From Sulfobacillus sp. (GTDB taxonomy: Bacteria; Bacillota; Sulfobacillia; Sulfobacillales; Sulfobacillaceae), in the NCBI GenBank assembly GCA_027309085.1, contig DAIDDL010000009.1, positions 1 to 64,000 of the forward strand: 64,000 bases of DNA, in the 5' to 3' direction. The translations under genes were made by a program, and so were the position numbers. Every line of letters starts with the position of its first letter. The first letter of the stretch is position 1. Below, piece after piece: positions 16,234-25,803 of this stretch. The notes below the pieces were generated by a model, which worked only from the letters and a program-made list of their open reading frames with translations, was not told the origin of the DNA and searched no databases.

Positions 16234-17805
16234 TCAGGACATTTTGTCCCACTCTTTTTGGCGCAGCTCAATGCGCCGGATCTTTCCCGAAACGGTCTTG
16301 GGGAGTTCGGGAACAAATTCAATAGCCCGGGGATACTTGTATGGCGCTGTCTGTGTTTTGACATGGTCCTGAATCTGGCGGGCGAGTTCGGGAGAGGGCG
16401 CCACGCCGGGCTTCAGCACCACAAAGGCCTTGACAATCTCGCCCCGCACCGGGTCCGGAGACGAGACGACGGCAGCCTCGAGCACTTCAGGACGCTCAAC
16501 AAGGAGAGACTCCACCTCAAACGGGCCAATCCGGTACCCGGAACTGATAATCACGTCGTCGGAGCGGCCGACAAACCAGTAGTAGCCATCGGCGTCAATG
16601 ACGGCCCGGTCGCCCGTGATGTAGTAATCCCCGATAAAACGCCGGGCGGTGCCTTCTTCGTCGTTGACGTACCCCTGGAAGAGGCCGGGCGGCCGGGCGG
16701 GCTTGACGCGGATGGCAATATCTCCCTCCTGGCCCACTGGCAGCGGCTGGCCTTGCGAGTCAATCACAGCCATGTCGAACTCCCGGGCGGGCTTGCCCAT
16801 GGACCCTGGCCGGACCGGGGCGCCGGGGGCGTTGGCGATTAGGAGGACCGTCTCCGTCTGCCCGTAACCGTCCCGGATCTCCATGCCGGTGGCACGTCGG
16901 AACAGCTCGATGACTTCGGGGTTGAGGGGCTCGCCTGCGCTGACAGCTGAGCGCAGCGCGGGAAAGGCCCAGGACGTGAGATCTTCTTTGACCACCAGCC
17001 GGTAGACCGTGGGCGGGGCGCAGACGGAAGTGATGGGGTGCCCCGCCAAAATGCGCAGGAAATCCTGGGGATGGAATTTTCCTTCCATGGTGTCGACGGC
17101 GATTGCGGATTTAGCCATCCACGGCCCGAATAAGGAGCTCCAGGCGGCTTTGGCCCAACCCGTGTCCGAAACATTCCAATGCACGTCATTTCCAGTCAGC
17201 CCGAGCCAGTAGCGGGCGGTAATGGCGTGGGCGGCTGGATACTCCTGGTTGTGGAGCACCATTTTGGGATAGCCGGTCGTGCCCGAGGTGAAGTAGATCA
17301 GGGTGGGGTCTGTCTTGAGGGTGGGATATCCGGAAAACCGCTCATTGGTCAGGTGAAAAGGGTCTAGTGTGGTCCACCCGGCGCGCTCCCCCCCAACGAT
17401 GATGCGGATGTCCACGGGGGTGTTTTGGGCATCAATCTTCTCGGCCGCGTCGGGAGACACGATGGCGCAGCGGGCATGGGAGGTCTCGAGACGGTACTGC
17501 AGGTCCTTGGATGTGAGTTGTGTGGTCCCCGGCATCGCGACGGCGCCCAGTTTGTTCAGAGCGACCATGATCGGCCAGAAGGCAAGATCTTTGCCGAGAA
17601 CAACCAGCACCCGGTCTTGGGGCGCCACGCCCTGGCCACGCAGCCAGAAGGCGGTTTGGTCGGACAAACGGGCCATGTCGGCAAATGAGTAGACGCGGCT
17701 CTCGCCGAAATTTAAAAAGTACAGGGCGGCATCGTCAGGATATTCGGAGCCCCAGCGGTCCATGACATCACGGCCGAAATTCCAGTAATCGGATTGTAGT
17801 GACAT
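16234..17805 (-). CDS. Acyl-CoA synthetase, medium-chain (ACSM) type
   Basis: This 523-residue AMP-forming ligase has the ATP-binding motif YFTSGTTGYPK, the DGYGQTE motif, YITGDRA, GRSDDVIISSGYRIGP and a C-terminal PKTVSGKIRR with the adenylation lysine. It activates a carboxylic acid to the CoA thioester through an acyl-adenylate. The best resemblance is to medium-chain/benzoate-type synthetases (MSDTGWAKAAWSSLFGPW-like context near the acyl pocket). ATG at 17805 with AGGAAG upstream gives the family start. It is transcribed away from the permease gene. Confidence 0.85.
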   Translation of the reverse strand: MSLQSDYWNFGRDVMDRWGSEYPDDAALYFLNFGESRVYSFADMARLSDQTAFWLRGQGVAPQDRVLVVLGKDLAFWPIMVALNKLGAVAMPGTTQLTSKDLQYRLETSHARCAIVSPDAAEKIDAQNTPVDIRIIVGGERAGWTTLDPFHLTNERFSGYPTLKTDPTLIYFTSGTTGYPKMVLHNQEYPAAHAITARYWLGLTGNDVHWNVSDTGWAKAAWSSLFGPWMAKSAIAVDTMEGKFHPQDFLRILAGHPITSVCAPPTVYRLVVKEDLTSWAFPALRSAVSAGEPLNPEVIELFRRATGMEIRDGYGQTETVLLIANAPGAPVRPGSMGKPAREFDMAVIDSQGQPLPVGQEGDIAIRVKPARPPGLFQGYVNDEEGTARRFIGDYYITGDRAVIDADGYYWFVGRSDDVIISSGYRIGPFEVESLLVERPEVLEAAVVSSPDPVRGEIVKAFVVLKPGVAPSPELARQIQDHVKTQTAPYKYPRAIEFVPELPKTVSGKIRRIELRQKEWDKMS

Positions 17806-17996
17806 AATGCTTCCTGCCTTTCCAGCAGATTCCCATAGTGTGGCCGTAGTGAGCGGGCAGCGGACACTACGGCAGAGATCACACTTCTGGTTCCCTATAT
17901 TCGCGGCGCGATGCCCAATGTCCTGCATCCGCCAAAAATTCTGTGATATTGACAGGTGTAATGACAGATGATATACCGCTTAGAGGAGGTGTCGCA

Positions 17997-19316
17997 GTGG
18001 CTCAGGATATCAGGGAGTCTCGAGGGATTGAATGGATTCCGGGGAAGGACCGGCATGGCCGACCTTCCCAGCTCTTTTCCTTATGGTTTTCCGCGAATTT
18101 GGGAATGCCCGCGTTTCTGGTTGGCGTGCTGGGCCCTGTCATGGGGATGAGTTTATGGCAGACGGTGGTGGCGGTCATAGCGGGAAACTTGGTAGCATCC
18201 ACCCTGCTCGCGCTGGTGGCGCAAGCTGGAACGGGGCAGGGGCTGGCTCAGCTGCCCCTGGTGCGCAGCGTGTTCGGGCGCCGGGGGAACTACCTTCCCT
18301 CGCTGCTCAACACCCTCTCAGCGATTGGGTGGTATACCATCAATACGGCAGTCGGGGGAGAGGCGGTCTCCCGTTTATTCCAGTGGCCTTTAGGGTGGAG
18401 TCTAGTCCTGCTGGCGGGGATCCAGATTGGCTTGGGATATCTGGGATATGACGTGATTCTGCGCTTCGAGAGGGTGATGGCGTATGTCCAGGGTCTGCTG
18501 TTCGTGTTGATGACCGTAAAAGTTTTCGAATTTGCGGGAAGGATTCCTCTGGCTCACCCAGCCGGTTACGGGGTCTTCCTGCTGGAAATCGCCGCAGTGG
18601 TTTCGTATTCATTCAGTTGGGCTCCTTACGCGTCGGACTATGGGCGCTACCTGCCGGAATCCACCGCCCCCAGCCGGGTGTTTTGGGCAACGTTCGGCGG
18701 TTCTCTTTTGGCCACCCTGTGGGTGGAATTGCTGGGGGGAGCGGTCGGGGCATTGGGGTGGGGGGCTCTGAGCCCGGTAGGCATGGTGCAGCGCCTGATG
18801 GGGGCCCTAACCCTGTGGGCTCTGCTGGCCATCATGTTCGGCACTATGACCGCCAATGCGGTCAATGTGTACACGGCCACACTGTCTTTTCTGACCCTCG
18901 ATGTCCGCATCCGCCGGGCCCACGCCGCGGTGGCGCTGGGAATTGTCGGGTGGCTGGCGGCCTGGGGTGCCAATGCCCACCTCTTAAGCGACTACGAAAA
19001 TTTTCTCCTTCTTCTGAGCTATTGGGTGGCTCCCTGGATTGCCGTCGTGCTGGCGGCGGCCAGACGCGGCTGGGTGAACACAAACCGCGCGCTGTCGGCG
19101 CCGGACTGGCGGATGCCCGCGCTCTGGGCGTTTGCTGTGGGACTGGTGGCGGTGATCCCGTTTATGTCGACCACGTTGTTTGAGGGGCCGGTGGCCCGGA
19201 TGCTGGATAACGGGGATACGGGCTATTATGCAGGATTTTTGGTCGCGCTGGCGGTATACGGCTGGCTTTCGCGGCCCCGGCAAAAAAACTGGGACCGGCT
19301 GCGAAAAGAAGGCTGA
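17997..19316 (+). CDS. NCS1-type nucleobase:cation symporter
   Basis: The 439-residue integral membrane protein has about 12 hydrophobic segments. Its start region (RGIEWIPGKDRHGRPSQLF) and the NTLSAIGWYTINTAVGG segment fit the purine/cytosine permease (NCS1, CodB-like) family. GTG at 17997 with GAGGAGGTGTCGCA upstream is preferred to the earlier ATG. It sits head to head with the acyl-CoA synthetase, separated by about 190 nt. The substrate is likely a purine, pyrimidine or related heterocycle, not resolvable from sequence alone. Confidence 0.8.
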   Translation: MAQDIRESRGIEWIPGKDRHGRPSQLFSLWFSANLGMPAFLVGVLGPVMGMSLWQTVVAVIAGNLVASTLLALVAQAGTGQGLAQLPLVRSVFGRRGNYLPSLLNTLSAIGWYTINTAVGGEAVSRLFQWPLGWSLVLLAGIQIGLGYLGYDVILRFERVMAYVQGLLFVLMTVKVFEFAGRIPLAHPAGYGVFLLEIAAVVSYSFSWAPYASDYGRYLPESTAPSRVFWATFGGSLLATLWVELLGGAVGALGWGALSPVGMVQRLMGALTLWALLAIMFGTMTANAVNVYTATLSFLTLDVRIRRAHAAVALGIVGWLAAWGANAHLLSDYENFLLLLSYWVAPWIAVVLAAARRGWVNTNRALSAPDWRMPALWAFAVGLVAVIPFMSTTLFEGPVARMLDNGDTGYYAGFLVALAVYGWLSRPRQKNWDRLRKEG

Positions 19317-19343
19317 GGAAGCCGTCTTTGGTCATTGGTCCCG

Positions 19344-19378
19344 GCCGGGTCCCTGGGGTTAAAGGGACCCGGCTTTTT
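19344..19378 (+). terminator. Rho-independent terminator after the permease
   Basis: A perfect 11-bp stem (19344-19354 with 19363-19373), an 8-nt loop and five T, 27 nt after the permease stop. Confidence 0.92.
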
Positions 19379-19417
19379 AGTGGGGCGGCGCCCCGTGTCC
19401 CTATTCCAAGGCGGTCC

Positions 19418-20080
19418 TCAGACTTTAGAGCCGGCGGAGGAAGTTCCGTGGGCCAGAACCATCACAGACAGTGCGACCAGTCCTGAAGAATCTCCCTGGG
19501 CGCGGGGCATGACCCAGACTCTGACTGGAGCGCCCAGCGCCAGTTTGGACCAGTCTCCCTGCGGCACATAGATGGCCGTGTGGCTGGTCAGGGCAATGTT
19601 GGCGGCGTGGGGCTGATTGGGCACAGAGACCGCGAGAACGGAGGGGCTGAGTTGGCTGACGGTGCCGGTGATGGGCGGGAAAGAGACCTGCACCAATTGC
19701 GCGATGACTTGGTTGTCCGCTGTCCCCTGACCCCTGACGGCGACGCGGTACCCCTGCTTGAGGTACTTTACTCCCTGGGAGCCCGTGACGGGCGGCTCGC
19801 CGGGGGTCACGTACTGGGTCTTGTCAGTCAGCTGCACGTTGCGGGACAGCGTAGTCAGCTCGCCGTGGGGATCTTCTAGCGTCAAGGAGACGGTGTTGTC
19901 GGTGTAGCCTGTAATTTCGCCCCGCATCGCCACCTGTATGGCGGGCTGCCCAGTGACTGCTTGGGTAATCGCCTGGGAAGAGCGGTTGTAGGCGTAATGC
20001 ACCACCACGAAAGCCACAAGGAGAGCCATCAGCCACCCTGCGGTCCTCCGGGATATCGAGAATTTCTGCTTCATGTCCAT
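19418..20080 (-). CDS. Membrane-anchored extracytoplasmic protein of unknown function
   Basis: The 220-residue protein has an N-terminal anchor near residues 14-28 (GWLMALLVAFVVVHY) after a basic start, then a beta-rich exported part. Two repeats resemble DUF5666-like units: RGEITGYTDNTVSLTLEDP near 53-71 and TGTVSQLSPSVLAVSVPN near 137-154, each a short barrel-like beta unit. No enzymatic motif. It is convergent with the permease and divergent from the 20168 membrane protein, so its own promoter must lie in 20081-20167. Confidence 0.6.
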   Translation of the reverse strand: MDMKQKFSISRRTAGWLMALLVAFVVVHYAYNRSSQAITQAVTGQPAIQVAMRGEITGYTDNTVSLTLEDPHGELTTLSRNVQLTDKTQYVTPGEPPVTGSQGVKYLKQGYRVAVRGQGTADNQVIAQLVQVSFPPITGTVSQLSPSVLAVSVPNQPHAANIALTSHTAIYVPQGDWSKLALGAPVRVWVMPRAQGDSSGLVALSVMVLAHGTSSAGSKV

Positions 20081-20167
20081 CCCTCCTGTGTTACGAGATA
20101 TTCAAAAGCAGGAGTTTTTAGTCCCGGTTGCGAACATCCTCAGTAAGAAAACTTTAGGAGTCTGCCG

Positions 20168-21601
20168 ATGCGTACGCGAACGGGTCACCGGGTTCTGGGA
20201 TGGATGCTGGTGCTGCTGGGCATCAGTCTGCTGTGGGCCCACGACATCCGCACAGGACTGAGCGGGGATGTCTACTGGCAGTGGGAGGCGGGGCGCTATA
20301 TGATCGCCCACCGCCTGGTGCTGCACGACAATGTATTTTCCTATACGCTTTACCATAAGCCCTGGGTCACCGAGGAATGGGGCTATGAGGTGCTCCTGGC
20401 CGCTCTGGTCAACGTCGTGGGTCCGGCTGGATTCTGGGTCATGTCGGCGGGAGTCGGCACATTGACTCTGGTTTTGCTGTCGTGGCTTCTAAGCATCCAC
20501 GGCACGCGGGGCATTAAGAACGGCCTGTTGGTGCTGATGGCGGCCCCCGGCCTGCTGCCATTTGTCAAGGACCGTCCGCAGACTCTGAGCTATGCCCTGT
20601 TTGTGCTGATGCTGGTCGTGCTGGCGCTCTCCAGGAGCCGGCCGCTGGTGCTGTGGTGGGCCGTGCCCCTGCTGTGGTTTTGGACTAACGTCCACGGCAG
20701 TTTTCTGTTGGGGTTTCTGCTGCTGATTCTGGAGGAGGTGTGGGCCCGCTGGCCGGTGAACACTGCCCGGGTAAAGACTTCTGGCACCCAGGTCGGATTC
20801 CGCCAGTGGCTCGAGGTGCTGGCCCTGTCGCTGCTTGTGTCCTTTGTCAATCCCAACGGGCCGGGACTGTGGGTGTATTCCTGGCATGTCACGTTTTCTC
20901 ACAGGATTTCAGAAATCATTGCGGAGTGGCAGTCCCCCGATTTTCACTTTGTCGCCATGGTGCTGGTGATTTTGGTGCCGATGTTCCTCTTGGTGCTGCT
21001 GCTGATGTTCGGGTCGCATGAGATGCCCTGGCCCGAATTTTTCTTATCGGCAGGCCTCTTTTACGCGACGATGAAATCGGTGCGCTTCCTACCCTACTGG
21101 GACTTGGAGTGGCCGGTAGTGCTGGGCCTCCTGCTCAGCCGGCTCGAGTTCCGCCGGGTGTCGGGCTGGCTGGGGGTGCCATTCGTGGCGATCTTAAGTC
21201 TGCTGGTGATTTTCGCGCACCCAGCGGTCGCGCCCGGCGCGCCCAGCCAGGAACCGGTGGCGGCTGCAAATTACTTGCACCGCCATCCGGGCCGGGTTTT
21301 CAACATGTACCACTGGGGGGGATACCTGATTTACCGCCATATTCCGGTGTTCATTGACGGCCGCACCGATTTTTACCTGCAGGGTCCAGAAATTCAGCAG
21401 TACATGGCGGTCAAAAATCTGACAGATAATCCCTCATCGGTGTGGGAAAGCTATAATATTCGCTATGTGCTGTGGGCGCCGCATACCGCTGTGGCCACGT
21501 ATCTGCTGTCGAAGCCAAGCCAGTGGCGGCCGGTGGTCCGAACGACAACAGCTATATTATTTGCGCACCAAGGACTATGGGCAGGAGACAACAGAACATA
21601 A
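20168..21601 (+). CDS. Polytopic membrane protein, GT-C-like
   Basis: The 477-residue product has roughly ten hydrophobic segments. Features are DVYWQWEAGRYM in the first external loop, an acidic site as in GT-C glycosyltransferases, and a C-terminal soluble part RVFNMYHWGGYLIYRHIPVF followed by IDGRTDFY. The latter recurs in a large family of uncharacterised membrane proteins with GT-C topology. A glycosyl- or lipid-linked sugar transferase role is only inferred. It ends 14 nt before the decarboxylase start and may be translationally linked to it. Confidence 0.65.
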   Translation: MRTRTGHRVLGWMLVLLGISLLWAHDIRTGLSGDVYWQWEAGRYMIAHRLVLHDNVFSYTLYHKPWVTEEWGYEVLLAALVNVVGPAGFWVMSAGVGTLTLVLLSWLLSIHGTRGIKNGLLVLMAAPGLLPFVKDRPQTLSYALFVLMLVVLALSRSRPLVLWWAVPLLWFWTNVHGSFLLGFLLLILEEVWARWPVNTARVKTSGTQVGFRQWLEVLALSLLVSFVNPNGPGLWVYSWHVTFSHRISEIIAEWQSPDFHFVAMVLVILVPMFLLVLLLMFGSHEMPWPEFFLSAGLFYATMKSVRFLPYWDLEWPVVLGLLLSRLEFRRVSGWLGVPFVAILSLLVIFAHPAVAPGAPSQEPVAAANYLHRHPGRVFNMYHWGGYLIYRHIPVFIDGRTDFYLQGPEIQQYMAVKNLTDNPSSVWESYNIRYVLWAPHTAVATYLLSKPSQWRPVVRTTTAILFAHQGLWAGDNRT

Positions 21602-21615
21602 AGGGGGCACGCGAA

Positions 21616-23034
21616 GTGTCAGTGGAACGGCCGCTGGTGACCGCCCTGGAAGCTTACAGCCGCAGGGGCAAGGCGCGCTGGCACACTCCCGGCCACAAGG
21701 GCGGCCGGGGCATGCAGGCGCTGGGCTGGGACTGGGACCTCACCGAAGTCGCGGACTTGACGCCTAAAACCAGCCGTGAGGACCCGGTGCACCGCTCGGA
21801 GCAGTTGATGGCGGAAACCTTTGGAGCCCAGCGCACATGGTATTCCGTGCAGGGAGCCACGCTACCGGTGATGGCTGCGGTCCTGGCGGCGTGCCGTCCC
21901 GGTTCGCGCGTGCTGGTGGACCGCCATGCCCACCGCAGCGTGCTGTCCGGGATCATCATAGCAGGCGCTTCCCCGGTATGGGTGTACCCCCGGCTGGGGC
22001 CGGGAGGGTATCCGCTGCCCGTGGATGATGAGGACCGGGCGGAGATGATCCGCCGCAATGACCCGCAGGCGGTGATTGTCACCAATCCCACCTACGACGG
22101 ACTGTCGGCACGGCTGGCGGCGACTTCGCGGCTGTGCCAGGAGCGGAGGATTCCCTTGATTGTGGATGAAGCTCACGGGACGCACTTCTACGGGAATCCG
22201 GGATTTCCCCTGTCTGCCTTGGACCAGGGGGCTGACCTGGTGTGTCACGGGGCCCATAAGACAGAGGCGGTGCTGACCCAGACCGGACTCCTGCATCAGA
22301 ATAGCAGGCTCGTCAGCGCACAGCAGATTCAGCAGGCATGGGAAATGCTGGCCACGTCGAGTCCGTCCTATCTGCTCATGGCCTCACTCGATGGGTTGCA
22401 GGCTCTGCGCCACACCCCTGATTACCGGGCCCAGTGGGTCCGGTTCGGCAGGGAAATGCAGGAGATCTGGCACGATCTGGAGACCGCGGGCATTTTTGTG
22501 CTGCAGAGCTGGTGGCAGCGGTCAGGGGGGCTGGCGGATCCGGCCAAGCTGACCCTCGTCGGGAACGGAGAGCGCATCCTCTCGGAACTGCGGCCGTTCG
22601 GAGAGCCGGAAAAAGCTGACCCGTTCGGCGTGACCCTGGTGCTGACTCCGGCCGATGACCTGGGGGTTTTGCGCCAGGCCTTGAGGGCCGTAGGGGGCGC
22701 GAGCGGGCAGTCGGCACCGATGGCGATGTGGCCCCAAGCCGTCCCGGTGTGGCCGCCCAGCGAGGCGGTCCGCCGGCCCCGCGAGTGGGTGCCCTGGCGC
22801 GAGGCCGCCGGGCGGGTGGCCGCAGGTCCGGTGACTTTGTACCCGCCGGGAGTGCCCGTGATCGTGTCAGGCGAAAGAATTGACGCGGCCATGGTATCAT
22901 GGCTCGAAAGCACGCGGGATTGGTGCCGGCAGCGCACAGGCGATCTGCAGGGATTCGAGCCCGCGCCTGAGGGAACTTTGTGGAAGGAAGGCGAAGAAGG
23001 GCTATGGGTGACGACCGAATTCGAGGGACGCTGA
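21616..23034 (+). CDS. Orn/Lys/Arg decarboxylase family protein (PLP-dependent)
   Basis: The 472-residue fold-type I PLP enzyme opens with ARWHTPGHKGGRG, typical of the family. It carries the PLP-binding lysine in CHGAHKTEAVLTQTG and DEAHGTHF as the PLP-ring aspartate site. Members make cadaverine, putrescine or agmatine; the substrate is not predictable here. GTG at 21616 after AAGGGGG is preferred. The gene directly precedes tmk, as in many Firmicutes, and overlaps it by 31 nt. Confidence 0.88.
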   Translation: MSVERPLVTALEAYSRRGKARWHTPGHKGGRGMQALGWDWDLTEVADLTPKTSREDPVHRSEQLMAETFGAQRTWYSVQGATLPVMAAVLAACRPGSRVLVDRHAHRSVLSGIIIAGASPVWVYPRLGPGGYPLPVDDEDRAEMIRRNDPQAVIVTNPTYDGLSARLAATSRLCQERRIPLIVDEAHGTHFYGNPGFPLSALDQGADLVCHGAHKTEAVLTQTGLLHQNSRLVSAQQIQQAWEMLATSSPSYLLMASLDGLQALRHTPDYRAQWVRFGREMQEIWHDLETAGIFVLQSWWQRSGGLADPAKLTLVGNGERILSELRPFGEPEKADPFGVTLVLTPADDLGVLRQALRAVGGASGQSAPMAMWPQAVPVWPPSEAVRRPREWVPWREAAGRVAAGPVTLYPPGVPVIVSGERIDAAMVSWLESTRDWCRQRTGDLQGFEPAPEGTLWKEGEEGLWVTTEFEGR

Positions 23035-23618
23035 TTTCCTTTGAGGGTCTGGAAAAAGTAGGCAAGACGACGCAAATCCGGCGGCTCGCGCTGTGGCTGA
23101 GGTCACTGGGGCATACCGTGACGGTGCTGCGCGAACCGGGGGGGACGATGCTCGGGGAAACACTGCGGGGGATGCTGCTGCATACTGTACAGATACACAG
23201 CGCAGCCGCGGAATTTTTGCTGTTCGCAGCCGCGCGGGCGGAACTGGTCACGACGGTTATCCAGCCGGCGCTGGAAGAGGGGCAGATTGTCATTTTAGAC
23301 CGCTATGGTGATTCTTCGGCGGCATACCAGGGTTTTGGGCGGGGGTTAGAGGTAAAATGGATTACATTGGTGAATGAGAAGGTCACCACCGGGGTTGAGC
23401 CCGATATGACTTTCTGGCTGCGCGGCCCGTCGTTTGCCGTCGGGGATGACAATATTGAGAGCCAGGACCAGGGATTTTTTGCCCGCGTGGAAGAAGGGTA
23501 TGAGACCCTGGCCAGCCAGGAGCCAGCGCGCTGGCATATCATCCCCAGTGCGCGCCCGGCGGATACGGTGAGCCGCGACATTCAGGCAGCCGTCCGAGAG
23601 ACGCTGAATATCGGCTAA
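23004..23618 (+). CDS. tmk: Thymidylate kinase
   Basis: The 204-residue product has a P-loop FEGLEKVGKTTQ near residue 12 and the DR[YH] motif LDRYGDSSAAYQG, phosphorylating dTMP to dTDP. The usual PDGxGKT loop here reads LEKVGKT, a small deviation that keeps G-x4-GKT. ATG at 23004 follows GAAGAAGGGCT inside the decarboxylase end. Neighbours darA and holB confirm the conserved block. Confidence 0.9.
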   Translation: MGDDRIRGTLISFEGLEKVGKTTQIRRLALWLRSLGHTVTVLREPGGTMLGETLRGMLLHTVQIHSAAAEFLLFAAARAELVTTVIQPALEEGQIVILDRYGDSSAAYQGFGRGLEVKWITLVNEKVTTGVEPDMTFWLRGPSFAVGDDNIESQDQGFFARVEEGYETLASQEPARWHIIPSARPADTVSRDIQAAVRETLNIG

Positions 23619-23658
23619 CCCCTGCAAGCGAACCAAAACGAGAGAGGAGGCTGGGCTG

Positions 23659-23985
23659 GTGAAACTGGTGATTGCCATTTTACAGGACAAAGATGCTTCC
23701 CAAGCCGTCACGGAATTGAACCGGCGGGGGTTTCGGGCGACCAAACTGGCCAGCACGGGAGGATTTCTCCGCGAGGGCAATACCACCATCTTGGCCGGGA
23801 TCGAGGAAAAGGATGTGGAGGCGGTGATTCATATCCTCAAACGGACTTCAGCCGCCAGGCAGGAAACGCTGACGCCACAGACCCCAAGCCATAGCGGGGA
23901 GCCCTATATTCCCTTTCCGGTGGAAGTGACCGTGGGCGGGGCTACGATATTTGTCGTGGATATTGATCGCTATGAAAAGTTCTGA
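23659..23985 (+). CDS. darA: Cyclic-di-AMP receptor (PII-like, DarA/PstA)
   Basis: The 108-residue DUF970 protein has the MKLVIAILQDKDA start, the TGGFLREGNTT loop and a VTVGGATIFVVDIDRYEKF end, which are family signatures. It binds c-di-AMP as a trimer in the cytoplasm. GTG at 23659 follows AGAGGAGG by 8 nt. Its stop overlaps the holB start region. Confidence 0.9.
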   Translation: MKLVIAILQDKDASQAVTELNRRGFRATKLASTGGFLREGNTTILAGIEEKDVEAVIHILKRTSAARQETLTPQTPSHSGEPYIPFPVEVTVGGATIFVVDIDRYEKF

Positions 23986-24700
23986 CACGTATCTGGCGCC
24001 TTGGCCTCCAGTCGATCAGGGATGGCGGGAGCGTGGCCTGGGCCAGGCGTTGCTCGTCACTGGGGAGAGCGCGCAGACCCGCCTGCTGGCGGAAGCTCTG
24101 GCACGCCAACTGACATGCGAGGACGCCAAGACGCCCGCGTGTTCCTGCCGCTCCTGTTCCCGCGCCCTGGCAGAACACCCGGACATCGTGGTGATTCATC
24201 CGGAAAAAAATCGTATCCGGCGGGATCAAATCGAGCCGGTGCTGCAAAATCTCTACCGCCTGCCGCTGTGGTCACCAGGGCAGTTTGTCTGGATTGAGCA
24301 GGCGGAACTAATGACGGAAGCCTCCCAGAACTACCTTCTCAAGAGTCTGGAGGAGCCTCCCGGCTATGTTACGTTTGCCCTCGTGACCGAACAGAGCGCA
24401 GGCCTTTTGGAGACAGTCCGCAGCCGCTGCCAGGTGCTGCGGGCTCAGCCTGGGGTGCCGCAGGAAAGGACTCTTCAGGAGTTTAATCCCCGTCAGCTCT
24501 TCACCCGTGACCACTTCACGGCCCCAGGAATTGTGGATATGGCCTATTGGGCTAGGGAGCGCTACCGGCAAACGGGGCAAGAGGGCTACCTGTCGCTGTG
24601 GGAAGCGTCCTACCAGGCTTTCCGGCATCTTGAGGCGAATGGCAATGCCGACATCGCCAAGGAGATTCTCCACAATGTCTATAGCCATGTGCAGCGGTGA
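23972..24700 (+). CDS. holB: DNA polymerase III subunit delta'
   Basis: The 242-residue clamp-loader subunit has the zinc-type cysteines CSCRSC with an upstream Cys, the SRC-like sensor region ETVRSRCQ, and QNYLLKSLEEPPGYVTFAL. The P-loop is degenerate (LLVTGES), as in delta' proteins. ATG at 23972 overlaps the darA end by 14 nt; a TTG 21 nt upstream is possible. The protein is shorter than average, lacking part of the C-terminal collar region. Confidence 0.88.
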   Translation: MKSSDTYLAPWPPVDQGWRERGLGQALLVTGESAQTRLLAEALARQLTCEDAKTPACSCRSCSRALAEHPDIVVIHPEKNRIRRDQIEPVLQNLYRLPLWSPGQFVWIEQAELMTEASQNYLLKSLEEPPGYVTFALVTEQSAGLLETVRSRCQVLRAQPGVPQERTLQEFNPRQLFTRDHFTAPGIVDMAYWARERYRQTGQEGYLSLWEASYQAFRHLEANGNADIAKEILHNVYSHVQR

Positions 24701-24950
24701 CCCTGAGGGCTGGTGGGTGTACATCCTGCTGTGCGAGGACGGCTCCTTCTATACGGGCATTGCCCGCGATGTGCGCAAGCGATTTGCGGCGCACCAAAGA
24801 GGGAAGGGGGCACGGTATACCAGGGCCCATAAGCCTGTGGAGATTTGGTGCCAGTTTGGCCCTTTTTCCCACCGCTCGGCCCTGCAGGAAGAAATACGCC
24901 TGAAAAAATTGTCGCATGACGCCAAGGAGGCGCTGAAAGCGGTTGTCTAA
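24675..24950 (+). CDS. yazA: GIY-YIG domain protein (UPF0213, YazA-like)
   Basis: The 91-residue product contains WWVYILLCEDGSFYTGIARD, where VYIL...YTG is the GIY-YIG core, then RFAAHQRGKGARYTRAHKP and a terminal LSHDAKEAL. Members are single-domain nuclease-like proteins of uncertain substrate. ATG at 24675 has AAGGAG upstream; an in-frame ATG at 24687 is an alternative. It overlaps holB by 26 nt and rsmI by 8 nt. Confidence 0.88.
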   Translation: MSIAMCSGDPEGWWVYILLCEDGSFYTGIARDVRKRFAAHQRGKGARYTRAHKPVEIWCQFGPFSHRSALQEEIRLKKLSHDAKEALKAVV

Positions 24951-25803
24951 ACCTGAGGAACGGCAATGGGTGGAGCCTGGCCATGTGTATCTGGTGGGGA
25001 CCCCGATTGGGAATTTGGAGGATTTCTCGCCGCGCGGACAGGCTGTGCTGCGGCAGGTGGACCGCATCTTGTGTGAAGATACGAGGGAGACGGAAATTCT
25101 GTGCCGCCAGTTCGGCATTCAGCGCCCACTGGTGTCATTTCATGCCCATAATGCCCACCAGCGTCTGCCGATGATTGCCGGGTGGCTGCAGAGCGGGCAG
25201 AGTGTGGCTATGGTTTCCGACCGGGGAATGCCAGCCGTCTCCGACCCGGGCCAGGAACTGGTAGCATGGCTGTACCAGCAGCACCTGCCCTTTACAGTGG
25301 TACCGGGGCCGTCGGCCCAGGTGACAGCTTTTGCTGCCTCCGGCTATGCGCATCCCTATGTGTTCTGGGGCTTTCTGCCGCCGTCCGGAAAGAGTCGGCG
25401 GGAAATGCTCGGGCACATTGCAGAGTCCGCCTTCACTGGCGTGATTTATATCGCTCCCCACCATATGGAGAAGACTCTGGAGGCGGTGCAGGACGTCTTA
25501 GGCCCCCGCCGCCAAGTGACGGTGGGCCGGGAACTGACCAAACGCTTTGAGGAATACTGGCAGGGGAGCATTGGGGAGTTAAGGGAGCAGAATAGAAGCT
25601 GGCGTGGAGAAATTGTGCTCGTGGTCGCCCCCGCGGAACCCGCAGAGCGCACAGTGGACTGGGCGGAATGTCTTCAGGAGGTTGAGGAGCTAGTCGTGCA
25701 GGGCCACAGCACAAAAGAGGCGATAGAGCATATCGCCTCCGCTCATAATGTATCACGCCGGGAACTTTACAACCGTCTTCAGAACCAGAGGCGAAACGGC
25801 TAG
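24943..25803 (+). CDS. rsmI: 16S rRNA (cytidine-1402 2'-O)-methyltransferase
   Basis: The 286-residue SAM-dependent enzyme of the tetrapyrrole-methylase fold contains YLVGTPIGNLEDFSPR, CEDTRET, MVSDRGMPAVSDPG and PGPSA, all RsmI hallmarks. A C-terminal helical domain ends the protein (ELYNRLQNQ). It methylates the ribosomal decoding centre. Start TTG at 24943 with AAGGAGG 12 nt upstream; the N-terminus fits the family. It ends at the convergent abrB stop with a 4-nt overlap. Confidence 0.92.
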   Translation: MSKPEERQWVEPGHVYLVGTPIGNLEDFSPRGQAVLRQVDRILCEDTRETEILCRQFGIQRPLVSFHAHNAHQRLPMIAGWLQSGQSVAMVSDRGMPAVSDPGQELVAWLYQQHLPFTVVPGPSAQVTAFAASGYAHPYVFWGFLPPSGKSRREMLGHIAESAFTGVIYIAPHHMEKTLEAVQDVLGPRRQVTVGRELTKRFEEYWQGSIGELREQNRSWRGEIVLVVAPAEPAERTVDWAECLQEVEELVVQGHSTKEAIEHIASAHNVSRRELYNRLQNQRRNG